Source: Incurvaria masculella
Taxonomy: Eukaryota > Arthropoda > Insecta > Lepidoptera > Incurvariidae
Reading direction: 5' to 3'
NCBI GenBank assembly: GCA_946894095.1
Contig: OX335659.1
Location: forward strand, 441,501-505,500
DNA: 64,000 nt
The position numbers and the translations under genes were made by a program. Shown piece after piece: positions 44,165 to 54,620 of this stretch; position 1 is the stretch's first letter; every line of letters starts with the position of its first letter. The notes beneath the pieces were generated by a model. The model was not told where the DNA came from, searched no databases, and saw only the letters and a list, made by a program, of their open reading frames with translations.

Positions 44165-44270
44165 CAAGACCTACAGCTATTCCGTTAGGTTAGTTTAGGT
44201 TAGGTTATACATACTTTTAGAAGTTCCGGGTTTTGGATCTTGTCTTTTTTGGACTTTATGAAGGTAACCA
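44165..44270. mobile_element. Half of the TTAGG-centred foldback
   Basis: TTAGGTTAGTTTAGGTTAGG (degraded array) followed by GGGTTTTGGATCTTG and TTTTTGGACTTTATGA, the right arm of the 32163-32344 element. The left arm is missing. Confidence 0.75.
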
Positions 44271-45200
44271 ACAAAGAATATACCTTATTTTCGAATTTCA
44301 CATTAATCTCTATTTTGCTGTCTTTGTCCATTCTCTTCAATGTTTAAGTCTAATATATAAAAAGCTTAACCATTGCATCTACAGACTGCGTCGGGTTTGT
44401 GTGAACATTACCATGGTGATGAGTGCAACAAGGGGATATACGTATGCATAAGTACTAGTAATACCGTGGTCTTCGATAGATCGTTAAAAATATGGGCAAT
44501 ACCATAACTGCGATATTGGCGCATTAAAAGCAAGCCACGCAAAACAAAACCGAAACAGATTATGCCCCGTACAAACATTACCCCGCAAACGCAACACACG
44601 CGATCAATACACAGAGCGCGCCAATAATAAAGCCTTATTGTTTGCGGCCCATGAAAAAAGCGGCTCTGAGCCGGGTTGAGCCGCGGCGGGGCGGCGGCGG
44701 CGGCGGCGGAGGCGGCGGCGGCGGGGGGGGCCGGGAGGCTCACGTGACTGGGACTGTGTAATTCCGCCGCGGATTATCCGGTTGTTGCGATTATGAACTT
44801 TTGTAATGCGAGCTGTTACGGTGGCGGACAAAACACGATCATAAGCGCCTCGCCGTTAAACCTGCTAGCGAGGGAACGAATATTATTTTAACAAATAACA
44901 CGCTTTTTCCAGTTTCAAATTCCGAATTTAAATATATTTTATTAGCTTAAGTAACGAGGAAATAATGTTATGTTTTATATTTACACCGTCGTAGTACATA
45001 ATGTTTTGGAAACTTACGGTTTCCCGGTGTGCGATGCCGTGCTTGGCCGACATGTTTCGTCTCCAACGACGGAGGCATCTTAGGACCGTTTCGTTGCCTT
45101 GGAGTTGCGTCGACAGCCCGACTCGTCAAAAAGAAAGTGGCGTCAAAATGCGGCATAAATGGGCGTACTTTTTAGTCGCATTGACTTAGAAGGTTGATTT
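44271..45200. other. Unique DNA; (CGG)n-rich island 44640-44790
   Basis: GCGGCGGCGGCGGCGGAGGC and a poly(G) run; next to GCCGCGGATTATCCGG, a symmetrical GGATTA homeodomain-type site (44763-44778). The 111-codon alanine-rich open frame is due to the triplet repeat. Confidence 0.35.
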
Positions 45201-45240
45201 TTAGGGTTCCGTATCCAAAGGGTGTCATAAGGAACCGATC
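45201..45240 (-). mobile_element. End scrap of the GGCCAAG repeat
   Basis: TTTTAGGGTTCCGTATCC and AAAGGGTGTCATAAGGAACC only. Confidence 0.5.
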
Positions 45241-45403
45241 TAATTCGATCACATGTATTTCATCCATTTTTAAGGGACCAAGTCTTTAGGAACCATGTAT
45301 TTTGGACGAGGCTGTTTTAAATGGGCCTTAATTTTAAAATGGGTTCAGAGCATAAGTGATCCGCATTCTCAGAGAAAATGCACGTTTCAGTTTCGCATAG
45401 AAA

Positions 45404-45476
45404 GATTTGAACCAGCGGTCTTCGATGCAAGTGACCAAAGGCGTTAACCACTCTCCTTCGGGTCACACTTTACAAA
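45404..45476 (-). tRNA. tRNA-like sequence, probably a SINE head or pseudogene
   Basis: On the minus strand GAGTGGTTAACGCC (A-box-like) and GGTTCAAATCT (B box with one mismatch) are at tRNA spacing. The 5' GTGTGACC and the 3' end do not pair as an acceptor stem and no credible anticodon arm forms, so a functional tRNA is unlikely. Confidence 0.35.
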
Positions 45477-46164
45477 AACAGTGAAAATATTGGTGTACTT
45501 AGTGCGCGCGGCGTAGTGGTGGGTATGGCGGGAGCTCACGTGTCGCGCGCCGGGGCCCGCGTGGAGTGCTCTCGGGCCAAATTGAACAAGCTTCAGATCT
45601 CGTGGCTGATTGTGGAAGGTGACTGCCACCGTCGCCGCCGCCGTCACCCGCCGCCGCCTTCACCCGCCGCGCCGCACGCGACCTCCGCATTTGTTAACCG
45701 CTGGGGGCCACCCCGTACCGTTCAACACGAAGTCTCGACAGCGTCGATTCATCTACTTTTGTGCTGTGTGCGTTGCGGTACCAGAGAATATCGAACATCA
45801 GTGGGCGTGAGAGCAGTGCCGGACTTAAGATCTTGGCCTATGGAGATCGCCGTCTCGCTATTTCAATGAAAATTTCGAATAAGCGAAACAGAGTTCCGTC
45901 AGCCGATTTGGGTAGAATGCGTCTCAGATAATTCGAAGGATTACAATGCTCAGAAATGCCTCCAAAAAAAAAGGCTTTTCCGTCCTATTTCTTGGTCGCC
46001 CTAGGCCTGAGCCTACTCGACCTATAGGAAAATTAACCGTTGCGCCTAGCTACTACTGCCGCCCCTAGGTCGCGGCCTATACGGCCTATTGAAAAGTCCA
46101 AAGCTGCGTAAGGCGTTTGTGGATCGGATTCCGCACGTAAAACGGTCCCCTTCCTGTACATCCG
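45477..46164. other. GC-rich island 45500-45700, then unclassified
   Basis: GCCGCCGCCGTCACCCGCC and neighbours are CpG-dense. A 117-codon plus-strand frame spans it, without a domain. 45815-46080 has the look of an old repeat but no partner here. Confidence 0.3.
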
Positions 46165-46376
46165 AGACTATTAGGCCTATTCTTGGAATTCCGTGGTTAG
46201 AAAGTAGAAATATTTCAGTCGAGAAACCCGCGGTTAAATAGGCCGTTAAAGCCATCAATTAATTATTCAAGTTTTTCGGTCAAGAAAATATTTTTGGTAA
46301 CCGCTATGAAAGCTAATCTCGAATTAATTATTCCTGATTTCTGAGCACGGAATAAGAAGAATCGGACTATTGATTG
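46165..46376. mobile_element. Foldback MITE type D
   Basis: GGCCTATTCTTGGAATTCCG at the left, 'TTATTCCTGATTTCTGAGC' and GAATAAGAAGAATCGG at the right. Middle has 'GGTAACCGCTATGAAAG', shared with 33414. Confidence 0.65.
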
Positions 46377-46407
46377 ATGTAGTCACTACGTAAAAGTCAG
46401 GTATATA

Positions 46408-46450
46408 GCATCCGTAATCGTAGAGGAAGCGAAAGAAATGTGCTGTGATT
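46408..46450 (+). pseudogene. Short LINE ORF2 C-terminal remnant
   Basis: Reads 'SVIVEEAKEMCCD', the EAKE.C.D motif also seen at 7986. Followed after 6 bp by a SINE. Confidence 0.35.
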
Positions 46451-46456
46451 GTATAT

Positions 46457-46836
46457 TTTTTTATGCAACCTGACATGGATGGGTAATACGACACATCTAC
46501 TGTTATGATATTAGCCTAATACACCACATTCCCGAAAAAATTAGGTGCCATGCCAGGACATTTCCTTTATGAGCACGGCTACATTGGACTGGATGGAAAA
46601 CATGGATAAAGATGGACGAATCGGCCATCTTTTCATCCCATGCAATGGTACCAACTCGGGCGGGCTTAAACCCTACCACCATGTCGGGCCTACAGTTTGA
46701 TATGAGTTCTGAACCATGGAGCAGCTCGCATTCGTGAAGAAATGCATTTATCTAACTCAGAATGAGAAAGAAAGTGGTGCATGCGAGGATTTGAACCCAG
46801 AGCCCAGGTATGCTAGGCAAGTACGAGCCGCTCTAA
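46457..46836 (-). mobile_element. tRNA-headed SINE, near full length
   Basis: Tail at the left ('CAACCTGACATGGATGGG'), head at the right with GATTTGAACCC (B box complement) and GCGGCTCGTAC on the minus strand. A short duplication (GGATAAAGATGGACGAATCGG) disturbs the body at 46605-46625. Confidence 0.8.
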
Positions 46837-47473
46837 GGCACTTCATCATCTCTGCCTACCCTCCGGAGAGGCGGCGTTGTAGTTGTATGCATATAAATGA
46901 GGGTTAGTGTCTTTGAAAGGAAAATTAAAAATATCTCGTGACAACATCCGGTTACAGAATAGCCCCCGACACCCGATTTTCATTTGTAGGTACATTACAG
47001 CAGTGAACACGGCTGAGCAATGCTGGGAATTAGTATAAAATCAACCCACGTCAAATTATTTATAATAAAATAGTGGGGGACGCACCTCGCCACATGAACG
47101 GCTCTCACGTGCGGGGCTCAGGTTTAAGGGCTGCGTTTAGGGGTTATTTGAACTCTAAATAGTTTCGTAAAAACCTATTATTACAATCACTTTGAAACAA
47201 CATTCCGTCAGCAATACTGTGGCGCACACGAAGCAGTCACTAGATTCATAAATGTTATAATGTATGTAAGCATGGTTTGATTGTCGATAGCCAAGATTTT
47301 TGTGATGAATGTTTGATATATTGCTTTTGATTTGATTAAGCCACGCGTTGCCTTACGCAACATTTTTCGTCGAAAACAGGCGTTATTCTGAGACGTAGGT
47401 CATTTTTGAAATTGCGTGGTAAAAATCGTGCGAAGGCGGGGCCGGTCGCTAGTCGAGTCGCTAGTATGGTATT
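46837..47473. other. No recognised feature
   Basis: Mixed composition; no repeat or exon recognised. Confidence 0.35.
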
Positions 47474-47664
47474 TTTTAATTTAACTGGACATGGATAGCT
47501 AATACCACAGCCACCATCATATTACCTAAACACACCTCATTACCAAAAGAATTAGGTACCATGCCGGAACCTGCGGCTACATTGATCACGGACAGTTTTT
47601 AATTGCCGCTTCGACCATATTTGTATTCAATGGCACCAACCCGGATAGGCTTAAGTCTACCACC
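47474..47664 (-). mobile_element. SINE tail half, joined to minisatellite
   Basis: From 'AACTGGACATGGATAGC' to 'AACCCGGATAGGCTTAAG' and CTACCACC, where the SINE stops and the 30-bp array begins. Confidence 0.7.
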
Positions 47665-47667
47665 ACT

Positions 47668-48090
47668 GGCAGGTCACCGATAGTAGACGAGATGGATGGC
47701 AGGTCTCCGATAGTAGACGAGATGGATGGCAGGTCTCCAATAGTAGACGAGATGGATGGCAGGTCTCCGATAGTAGACGAGATGGATGGCAGGTCTCCGA
47801 TAGTAGACGAGATGGATGGCAGGTCTCCAATAGTAGACGAGATGGATGGCAGGTCTCCGATAGTAGACGAGATGGATGGCAGGTCTCCGATAGTAGACGA
47901 GATGGATGGCAGGTCTCCGATAGTAGACGAGATGGATGGCAGGTCTCCGATAGTAGACGAGATGGATGGCAGGTCTCCGATAGTAGACGAGATGGATGGC
48001 AGGTCTCCGATAGTAGACGAGATGGATGGCAGGTCTCCGATAGTAGACGAGATGGATGGCAGGTCTCCGATAGTAGACGAGATGAATGGC
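47668..48090 (+). repeat. 30-bp minisatellite, about 14 units
   Basis: Unit is GATGGATGGC + AGGTCTCCGA + TAGTAGACGA. Thirteen near-identical units lie at 47691-48080 with a partial, slightly different unit at each edge (GGTCACC and GATGAATGGC). Units 2 and 5 carry CCAA for CCGA, 90 bp apart. As 30 is divisible by three and stops are missing in several frames, four frames are open (MDGRSPIVDE on plus, ISSTIGDLPS on minus); none looks like a gene. Confidence 0.97.
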
Positions 48091-48429
48091 ACGCACATAT
48101 CCTTCCTTTTTTATATGAGCTCCTTGTCCCAGTTGTCACCCAAACTGGCGTTTACGGAACTTCGGAGTTCCGTAAAAACGTCAAACTCCATATTTTTTTA
48201 CTAGATATACTGTGGTTATACTTATTCAGGCTGTCAGTCATACTCGGACTTCCGATTTGTATGAAAACGGCAACGTCGACGTATTTACGGCAACGTTGAG
48301 TAAGCTGTCAAATCAAACTCGGACTCGCAAATGTTAGTTCGCTTAACGCCCACTGCGCGTGCTCTTCAATTTCTCCATACATTTGAAAACGCCAGTCCAT
48401 CGGTTTGCCGTAAAGACCAATTTAGATGA

Positions 48430-48575
48430 CAGCTGGGACTACGGGCTCAGATCCCACCACCTAGTAGAGGAAGGGTGCCTACACGGATTCTGAAGCATGG
48501 AACAGCTCGCATTATTGTCGAATTATACACAGCATAGAAAAAGAAAGAAAGTGGTGCATGAAATGACATGACCTC
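48430..48575 (-). mobile_element. SINE head-side fragment
   Basis: 'CCCACCACCTAGTAGAGGAAG', 'GAAGCATGGAACAGCTCGCA' and 'AAAAAGAAAGAAAGTGGTGC'. Could be the other half of the SINE cut at 47664, displaced by the minisatellite and about 340 bp more. Confidence 0.6.
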
Positions 48576-48579
48576 AGCA

Positions 48580-48770
48580 GGTCTATTCCTCTAATTCCGT
48601 AATCAGGAATTAGCGCAGTCAGTAGCGCTTTTTAAAGCGATTTTTTTTGGAGAATAGTATTTCAATTTAATAAAGGTATTCCGTCAAAAAAATAGCTTTA
48701 CAAACTGCTGTAACAGCGGTTTTATAGACTCAGGATTCCTGGTTACGAACTTCCAAAAATAGACCTGCTG
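48580..48770. mobile_element. Foldback MITE type D
   Basis: AGGTCTATTCCTCTAATTCCG at the left, inverted GAACTTCCAAAAATAGACCTGC at the right. Inner 'AATCAGGAATTAGCGC' and 'CAGCGGTTTTATAGACTC'. Confidence 0.65.
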
Positions 48771-49482
48771 GCATGAAAAACGAGTCCCGCGATACTTCGC
48801 TGCAAACTACTGGAGTCCTACATTATAATTAAATGTTTGATTTTTTCCAAGAAAACATACAAACACAATCAGCAGTCTTAACGAAAATTGAAGCGAGAAA
48901 AAAAGACAAAGAGCTTCGTCGGCTTTGATTCCCGCGGCGACAGGATTTCTTTGCTGAGCCTCAGATTAATCAATTTATAATGACATCCATAAATTACGGG
49001 TCCTCATTTTCAGTGCGCTCCGAGCGATGATACGTCACCGAGTACGATTTTTGGAAATATATTTAAAAACGATTCATCAATTATGCCGAACACAAAAAGC
49101 CCATATTTCCGGAGATTTGTCGCCTGAAAAAAAAATACGCCTCTATATCATTCGGAACTTGTACGAAATATATTTAAATCACCCGCCGCGACGGCTTTAT
49201 TTGCGAATCTGAATTTCAAATTAGATTAAGTTAAATGGCTAAAAACGGTCACCGAAACAAAGGTTAGCCCGCGAGCGCGCGCGACTACATTTACGTAATA
49301 ACGGTGCTTCAGGAGCGTGGAGTGTTGTTGGGGAGTGGCGTAAATTATTTGATATTTTGAATAATTCTCACATTTTTTGCGATAGTGTGAAACCGACTGC
49401 TCTTATTACACGAACTGTATTTTTATTGTATTCCAATTACGGTGACATTAAATAATAAAAAACGTTTCACATGTTAAGTAAC
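48771..49482. other. Unique DNA, candidate conserved block 48900-49260
   Basis: Contains CAGATTAATCAATTTATAATG and CCATAAATTACGG (Hox/Exd- and Caudal-like cores) and little repeat character. A 61-codon frame at 49027 is unsupported. Regulatory role is inference. Confidence 0.3.
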
Positions 49483-49555
49483 TAACGTACCCAGGTCCGC
49501 TCGGGTCAATATCATTTTGGACTGATGTCGGACCGAATTATTTGTTGGTTCCCGA
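49483..49555 (-). mobile_element. Helitron-like 3' end fragment
   Basis: TAACGTACCCAGGTCCGC, TCGGGTCAATATC and GGACTGATGTCGGACCGAA match 9614-9680 and the inverse of 62980-63050. The terminal CTAG is changed to CTAA. Confidence 0.5.
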
Positions 49556-49581
49556 TGCGGCTCGTAGTCGCCATGGTTTTG

Positions 49582-49988
49582 AGCGGCTCGTAGCCTAGTG
49601 GCGCGGGGACTGGCCTAGCGTACCAGAATCCTGGGTTCAATTCCGACATGCACCACTGTCTTTCTCTTTCCGAGTTTCATAAGTGCATCTAGTCACGAAT
49701 GCGAGCTGCTCCATGGTTCAGAATCCATGGAAAACTGTAGGTCCCCTTCCCCTACTAGGTGGTAGGGTTTAAGCCCGCCCGGGTTGGTATCATTGCATTC
49801 GATGAAAAGATGGTCGAAGCGGCAATGAAAACTTGTCCGTGTTTTCCATCCAGTTCAATGTTGCCGTGCTCATAAAGGGAAGGTCCTGGCATGGCACCTA
49901 ATTCCTTCGGGAATGTGGTGTATTGGGCTAATATCATTTCGGTACTTGTCTCGTATTAGCCATCCATGTCAAGTGGCAAAAAAAAAAC
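49582..49988 (+). mobile_element. tRNA-headed SINE, full length with A-tail
   Basis: TAGCCTAGTGGCG (A box) and GGTTCAATTCC (exact B box) in a 72-bp tRNA-like head. Complete body and tail, ending CATGTCAAGTGGC plus nine A. Probably the youngest tRNA-headed copy here. Confidence 0.9.
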
Positions 49989-50134
49989 TTTCATATTCCG
50001 TTTTTCAGCCCCTTAGAGTTTAACTCTAACCGTGGAGTGGAGTAACCGTTTCTTACACTGGCGGCCGTGGACAGGAAATCGAAATGTGTGTCATGTATCT
50101 ATACTATCTATAGGGTCCCTAAAATTACTACCTG

Positions 50135-50265
50135 GGATCCTTCAAAGTTCGTGTGAAGAAGCATCCGGCCGACCGGTATGGTTTTCGCAGCCCCTGAAAG
50201 TTCGAAAACCCATGGGCGTCTTCGGGCACCTTAAAAGGTCCTGGCGTACGCCATATGCTGCGCTT
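50135..50265 (+). repeat. Unclassified interspersed repeat (copy 2 of 2)
   Basis: Inverse of 5935-6135; 'GGTTTTCGCAGCCCCTGAAAG' and 'GGTCCTGGCGTACGCCATAT'. Confidence 0.5.
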
Positions 50266-50884
50266 AACATAAAAAAAATAACTACCTACCATGGCTGACT
50301 CTCTTAGCTCGTGATTACATGAAAAAGGTCATTTGAGTGTAATAGGTAGTTAGATATAGGAATTAAAAGAAGATATCTGTCTTAAATCGTCAATAAATCA
50401 ACTAATCAACAATCAATAACCTGACTCGCTTTCCGACAATGTGAACAACCAAACAACAATTCAAAATCTGTAACAAACAAAAGTTTTACACGCAAAATTC
50501 TAAGCAAAGAAATCTCTCGCACGCGCCCCACAAGTCGAAACGTTTGACCTCGTTTTTCGCCTAATGTATTCCCGATGTACAGGCGCTGTTGCGAGAAAAG
50601 TTGCCTCAAACGACGGGGAAGGCCGGAAATGCGAAACTCCGAACCCTTCAAATACAAATAAGGGATGAAAAAAGGTTGCGCTTTACCTAAGTTTGCGAAT
50701 GTTCCCCCGACTGCCGGCGTCTCGCGACATCGGTCCGTGCCAGCGAGTAAGGAGACAAGGAAATGGCAACCGAAAGACATTCGCATAGCGGCAGCGTAAC
50801 CACTTTATAGCGCTTTATAGTGAACATGCATGCATTGACGGTAGCTCCGGCCATTCCAGTCGCTTACGAATTCACACATTTATA
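50266..50884. other. Unique DNA with a 126-codon minus-strand open frame
   Basis: 50406-50786 is open on the minus strand from an ATG (MRMSFGCHF start). Composition is not repeat-like, but no domain, signal peptide or splice context was recognised. Conserved non-coding DNA is at least as likely as a gene. Confidence 0.25.
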
Positions 50885-51091
50885 TGTTACCATGGTCAAT
50901 TACTGGCTGGATGAACAGGCAAGTGAGTGATTAAATTTAACATTAAGTTGCGTTTTGTACCATGCTAACTGATAAATTTCAGTTCACTCGGTCGAATAAT
51001 GCGTCGTTTGGCATAGGTACGAAGCGCATCTAAACGTCTTTCATCACTCAATTGCCTGTTTGCTAGCGCGCTAATTTACCGTGGTAGCCCC
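50885..51091. mobile_element. Foldback MITE type E
   Basis: GTTACCATGGTCAATTA at the left and TAATTTACCGTGGTAGCC at the right are imperfect inverted repeats. Interior shares 'GTACCATGCTAACTGATAAA' with 33840. Confidence 0.65.
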
Positions 51092-51106
51092 CTTATGTTC
51101 TTGAGT

Positions 51107-51128
51107 CAAAATGACTATAGTCATTTTG
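51107..51128. repeat. Perfect 22-bp palindrome
   Basis: CAAAATGACTA and TAGTCATTTTG with no loop, between MITE E and MITE A. Confidence 0.85.
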
Positions 51129-51150
51129 GAAGCAGTTCACAGGACGCTAT

Positions 51151-51702
51151 TTAAGGTGGCCCAACCCGGCGGGCGTAACTCATTCGCGGGCACACGGTAC
51201 AAAACCGTGCTGTTGTGCTCTGGGACCTTCTCTGTTTTAAAGAATAAGACAGGCTCCGTGATGAGGAAGATGTAACATGTCCACAAAAAAGACAATGTGC
51301 ATAGTGTATGATTTGGTAAGATTTACGAAAAATTTTATTTCAAAACGACTTATAGCTAAAAGTAAACCACGACCGCCGTAGTAAAAAATCTAACAAAAAC
51401 CAAATCGATTATAAATCTTGATTAAACAAGCTATGTCTGATGACTAATCTTTTTAAGATGTTTTTACTTTATCATTGCGTAATCCACCTGCAAAGTTATT
51501 GTATAAAACGCGCGAAAAATTCGAACTTTCGGACCTTATAATTTAGAAACCAAACACAATTTTACAATGCCAATGGTCATCAGACATCTAGTTCGATCAA
51601 ATAAAGCTATTTTGAGCAAAATTTGGGATCTCTGACAAGAAATATGGGCGTGATCTTCTTTCCCCTTTTGTATGGGGAGATGAGCGGGATGGGCCACCTT
51701 AA
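51151..51702 (+). mobile_element. TTAA-flanked MITE, type A, complete (552 bp)
   Basis: TTAA at 51151-51154 and 51699-51702. Ends GGTGGCCCAACCCGGCGGG and GAGCGGGATGGGCCACC. A TTAA target site is the hallmark of the piggyBac superfamily, so this is probably a piggyBac-mobilised MITE. Non-coding. Confidence 0.9.
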
Positions 51703-52190
51703 TGCAACGAACATTCTTTCTCTTTCCGAGTTCGATAATATCATTTCGTCACGATTGCAAGCTGCTCCATGGTTCGGAATCCATGTAAAACTGTAGGTCC
51801 CCTTCCCCTACTAGGTAGTAGGGTTTAAGCCCGCTCGGGTTGGTACCATCGCATTGGATGAAAAGATGGTATTTGTATTTATGAATCCTCCTTTGGGACG
51901 CAAGGAACACTTGGTTTCGTCAAACATTTACAATTAAATACAATTAGAATGAAAGCATAAAAAGTTCATTATTTGTCAATATCATGGCAAGAGGCTCACT
52001 TTGAAATAAACTATAAGGTCGAAGCGGCAATGAAAAATTGTCCGTGTTTTCCATCCAGTTTAATGTAGCCGTGCTCATAATGGAAAGGTCCTGGCATGAC
52101 ACCTAATTCCTTCGGGAATGTGGTGTATTGGGCTAATATCATAACGGTAGTTGTATGGAATTAGCCATCCATGTCAGGTCGCATAAAAAA
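51703..52190 (+). mobile_element. tRNA-type SINE, headless, with 147-bp insert
   Basis: It starts in the linker ('TTCTTTCTCTTTCCGAGTTC') directly at the MITE boundary. Body is continuous except for 51871-52017 and ends at 'CATGTCAGGTCGCATAAAAA'. Confidence 0.8.
51871..52017. mobile_element. Unknown insert inside SINE
   Basis: About 147 AT-rich bases split GATGGTCGAAGCGGC of the SINE. The edges share GGT as a possible 3-bp duplication. No similarity elsewhere in the window; no inverted ends seen. Confidence 0.6.
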
Positions 52191-52303
52191 AAACCAATGC
52201 TGCTGCCTGCTGCCGCCATTAGAATGAGTTTCAGTAGCCGCTCATGTCATTTCTTGCCCGCTGTTCCGTGCCTTGCCTAGACTTCTTGTGTGTCGGGTAT
52301 TAA

Positions 52304-52438
52304 AATATTTTTACTCTACTCTATGCTGCTTCTCGGTGCTGGAACAACATTCCACCACCGCTCAGAGACATTACAAATCCGTTCACTTTTAAAATACGTC
52401 TAAAAGCACACCTATTAACCATACAATGTGCTGCATGA
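52304..52438 (+). pseudogene. LINE reverse transcriptase extreme C-terminus
   Basis: Reads 'AASRCWNNIPPPLRDITNPF' then 'FKIRLKAHLL' and stops with TGA at 52436-52438. The 'CWNNIPPPLR' motif matches 'CWNDIPPPIR' of the LINE at 598, so the two are the same family. Confidence 0.75.
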
Positions 52439-53010
52439 ACTTAATTAATATATATGGTTTATTGTTTTTTTTTCCCTTAAATTGTTGTTTTCTTTTGAAT
52501 TACCTAAATACTTACGTTGTATACATTGTTATGTTATTTGCTTATTGGTTAAATGCTGCCTGTTCATGCATTATTTCTATTTTTGTGTACTTGTTATGTA
52601 AGTTAATTTGGTTGAATTATTATTATTTTTTACATGCTGTTTTTGATACATGGTATAGTATGGTGATTTTATTTTCAATGTTATTTTTTAATATTTATTT
52701 TATAGTATTGTCACCTTGTGTTGTATGTTAAACAATAAATCAAACATTCCTGTTCCATGAACGGCTAGGCTTAAAATCAGCGCCACTGCATTATGAATTC
52801 CATAATACAGTGACATATGCTGCGCCTAGAACCGATTTACCTGTTATTTTATTATATGTATGTGTATAGGTATTGAGTTTTACTTCTTAGCTTTTTAAAT
52901 ATCTAGTTATTCTGTTAATTTTATATTCAATAATTTCATAGATTAAGCCAAATACCTTGTTATGTTAATTTATCTTTCAACGCCGGTAAAAAAACTATTT
53001 CTTTCTTTCT
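52304..53010 (+). mobile_element. 5'-truncated CR1/L2-like LINE
   Basis: The coding remnant is followed by a long T-rich 3' UTR ending in (TTTC)n near 52998-53010. 'GGCTTAAAATCAGCGCC' at 52769 parallels 'AACTTAAAATCAGCGAC' at 1716 in the LINE at 598, supporting one family. Confidence 0.7.
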
Positions 53011-53539
53011 TACTCTCTCTTCCGACGTCTCATACAAATATGTTCATATTCATTTCGAAGCGGACTGACTAGTGCCGGCGGCATAGTTAATTTTGAGGTC
53101 ACTCGGAAAGATTTTTTTATTTAATTGTTAGGGGGGTAAAGTAGGTCTAAATGTACAAGTGAACCCCATCTAATATAGAAATAGCGAACAATAGTCGAAG
53201 TGATCATTACATATATGATAAACCTTTACATAAGAGGATCGGTTGAAGGGATTCTCGTAAGCCATGCATGGTGAACTACCAGGTCCGATACACACTGGCC
53301 CAAGTTGTCCGAGCACGCTCGAGATCAGTTTTAAATACGTACTTGATATGTATTTTATAATTTCTCAGTAAATAACATTTTTTTTTAATTCTAATAATAA
53401 TATTCCCTGGAAGTAAATTAGATTTCCATTAATAATGCTGGTCAATATGAATAATGTTTTATTTATTCATGGCAAATAAAATGATATCAGGAAATCAAAT
53501 AATCTCCTAATTTAAACTATAAAACCGATATTTATTTAA
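53011..53539. other. No recognised feature
   Basis: AT-rich; unrepeated. Confidence 0.4.
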
Positions 53540-54062
53540 ATATGTCACAGATACATTAAGATACAATACATGGTGTACACCTAAAACCAGAACCAATCAT
53601 GCGCAAAGATTCTATTCGTATATAGGCCCCTATGTGTACACGGAGATCAATAAGGCTCTGAACATTTTGGGTTATACAAGGTATGAATGCAAAAAAGTTT
53701 TGAACGATTGGCTCATGACATTGGATTATACAGCAACTGAAAATATCCTTACAATACTCAAATAAATACACAACCTAATCCAACATACGAAACCATTTCT
53801 TTCTTTAATATGTACACACCGCATTATCCCTTGACTAACTCTATTATTTTATATATTATTGCATTTTCTTTTTTTTTATATTTCATGTTAATTATTTAGC
53901 TCTTTTTCATATTTATACTTTGTTCTGAAAATGTTGATATGGTAAACTTAAGGAAAATATCCCCCACAACACAGGGAATCCTAGTGTGGGGGTTATGAAT
54001 CAAACTGTATGTGAAATGCATTTTTGGTAAAATAAAGAATTATTATTATTATTATTATTATG
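53540..54062 (+). mobile_element. LINE 3' end with (ATT)n tail
   Basis: A 61-codon coding remnant is followed by about 275 bp of UTR and AATAAAGAATTATTATTATT. Different 3' tail and C-terminus from the CR1-like copies, so a separate LINE family. Confidence 0.65.
53580..53765 (+). pseudogene. LINE ORF2 C-terminal remnant
   Basis: Reads 'PKTRTNHAQRFYSYIGPYVY', then 'INKALNILGYTRYECKKVL' and 'DWLMTLDYTATENIL', ending in TAA. The order TRT..AQ..F.Y..P..Y..INK matches C-termini of a LINE group I recall from insects; clade not assigned. Confidence 0.55.
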
Positions 54063-54185
54063 TAATCTCCAGAAGGCCACATTTCAATCTCCATGGTCGA
54101 AATACAAATTGGAATTGTATCAAACATGAGTTATTGAGGTTTGTCCAGCTGTTTGACTCATCGCTCAGAAGGGTTTCTTATTATA

Positions 54186-54620
54186 CTGGGTGAGTCAAAT
54201 AACTTTTTAAATTTGAAGTTCGAATAAATTGGCTGGCATCGGAACTACAGTGCATTCGAAAACTGACCGTTGGGAATTTTTTTGTTGGTACCATGTCGTG
54301 GTCGGGAAACGCACCGCGCGTGCGCAGTGGAGGCTTATTTCAGCCGGTATATGCGTGATGCACCAAGTGTCCAGTTAATACAGACGTGAGTGAAAACATT
54401 TAGACGAACGGGCTCAGCATTAAAGAAACAATCCCAGTCGCGACGTTCGATAAGAAAGCTTAAGTGTCATGCTACGAGAAGGAAGGCAACTTAACGATGT
54501 TATTTTTCATACATTAAATTGTACACTTTACTTTTATGCAAATACAATTACTGCAAGTGCAACTGTCATTTTTCAATTATTGCTTAAAGTTTAAAATCTG
54601 GAGTGAGTCACCCGTTACAT
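54186..54620. mobile_element. TIR element, possible Tc1/mariner-type MITE
   Basis: CTGGGTGAGTCAAATAAC at the left and GAGTGAGTCACCCG at the right. The inverse of the right end reads GGGTGACTCACTCCAGATTTTAAAC, an imperfect match. TA dinucleotides lie at both edges. No transposase ORF. Confidence 0.45.

Noticed and set aside
44408..44831. Alanine/arginine-rich 111- and 75-codon open frames
   Set aside because: Produced by a CGG/CCG-rich island; low complexity only.
45404..45476. Functional tRNA gene
   Set aside because: Acceptor ends do not pair and the anticodon arm is poor; kept as a tRNA-like sequence.
45516..45869. 117-codon open frame
   Set aside because: Spans a CpG-rich island with CCG runs; no domain, and the continuation is repeat-like.
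7986..46450. CRISPR array or bacterial insertion
   Set aside because: Repeats here are dispersed eukaryotic elements; no evenly spaced repeat-spacer pattern, operon structure or ribosome binding sites.
47586..48204. Four overlapping repeat proteins of 140-170 residues
   Set aside because: They arise because the 30-bp minisatellite has no stops in several frames; there is no start context, no flanking gene structure and no codon signature.
50406..50786. 126-codon minus-strand frame as a gene
   Set aside because: Longest frame outside repeats, but no recognisable domain, splice or translation context. Kept only as a note in the gap entry.
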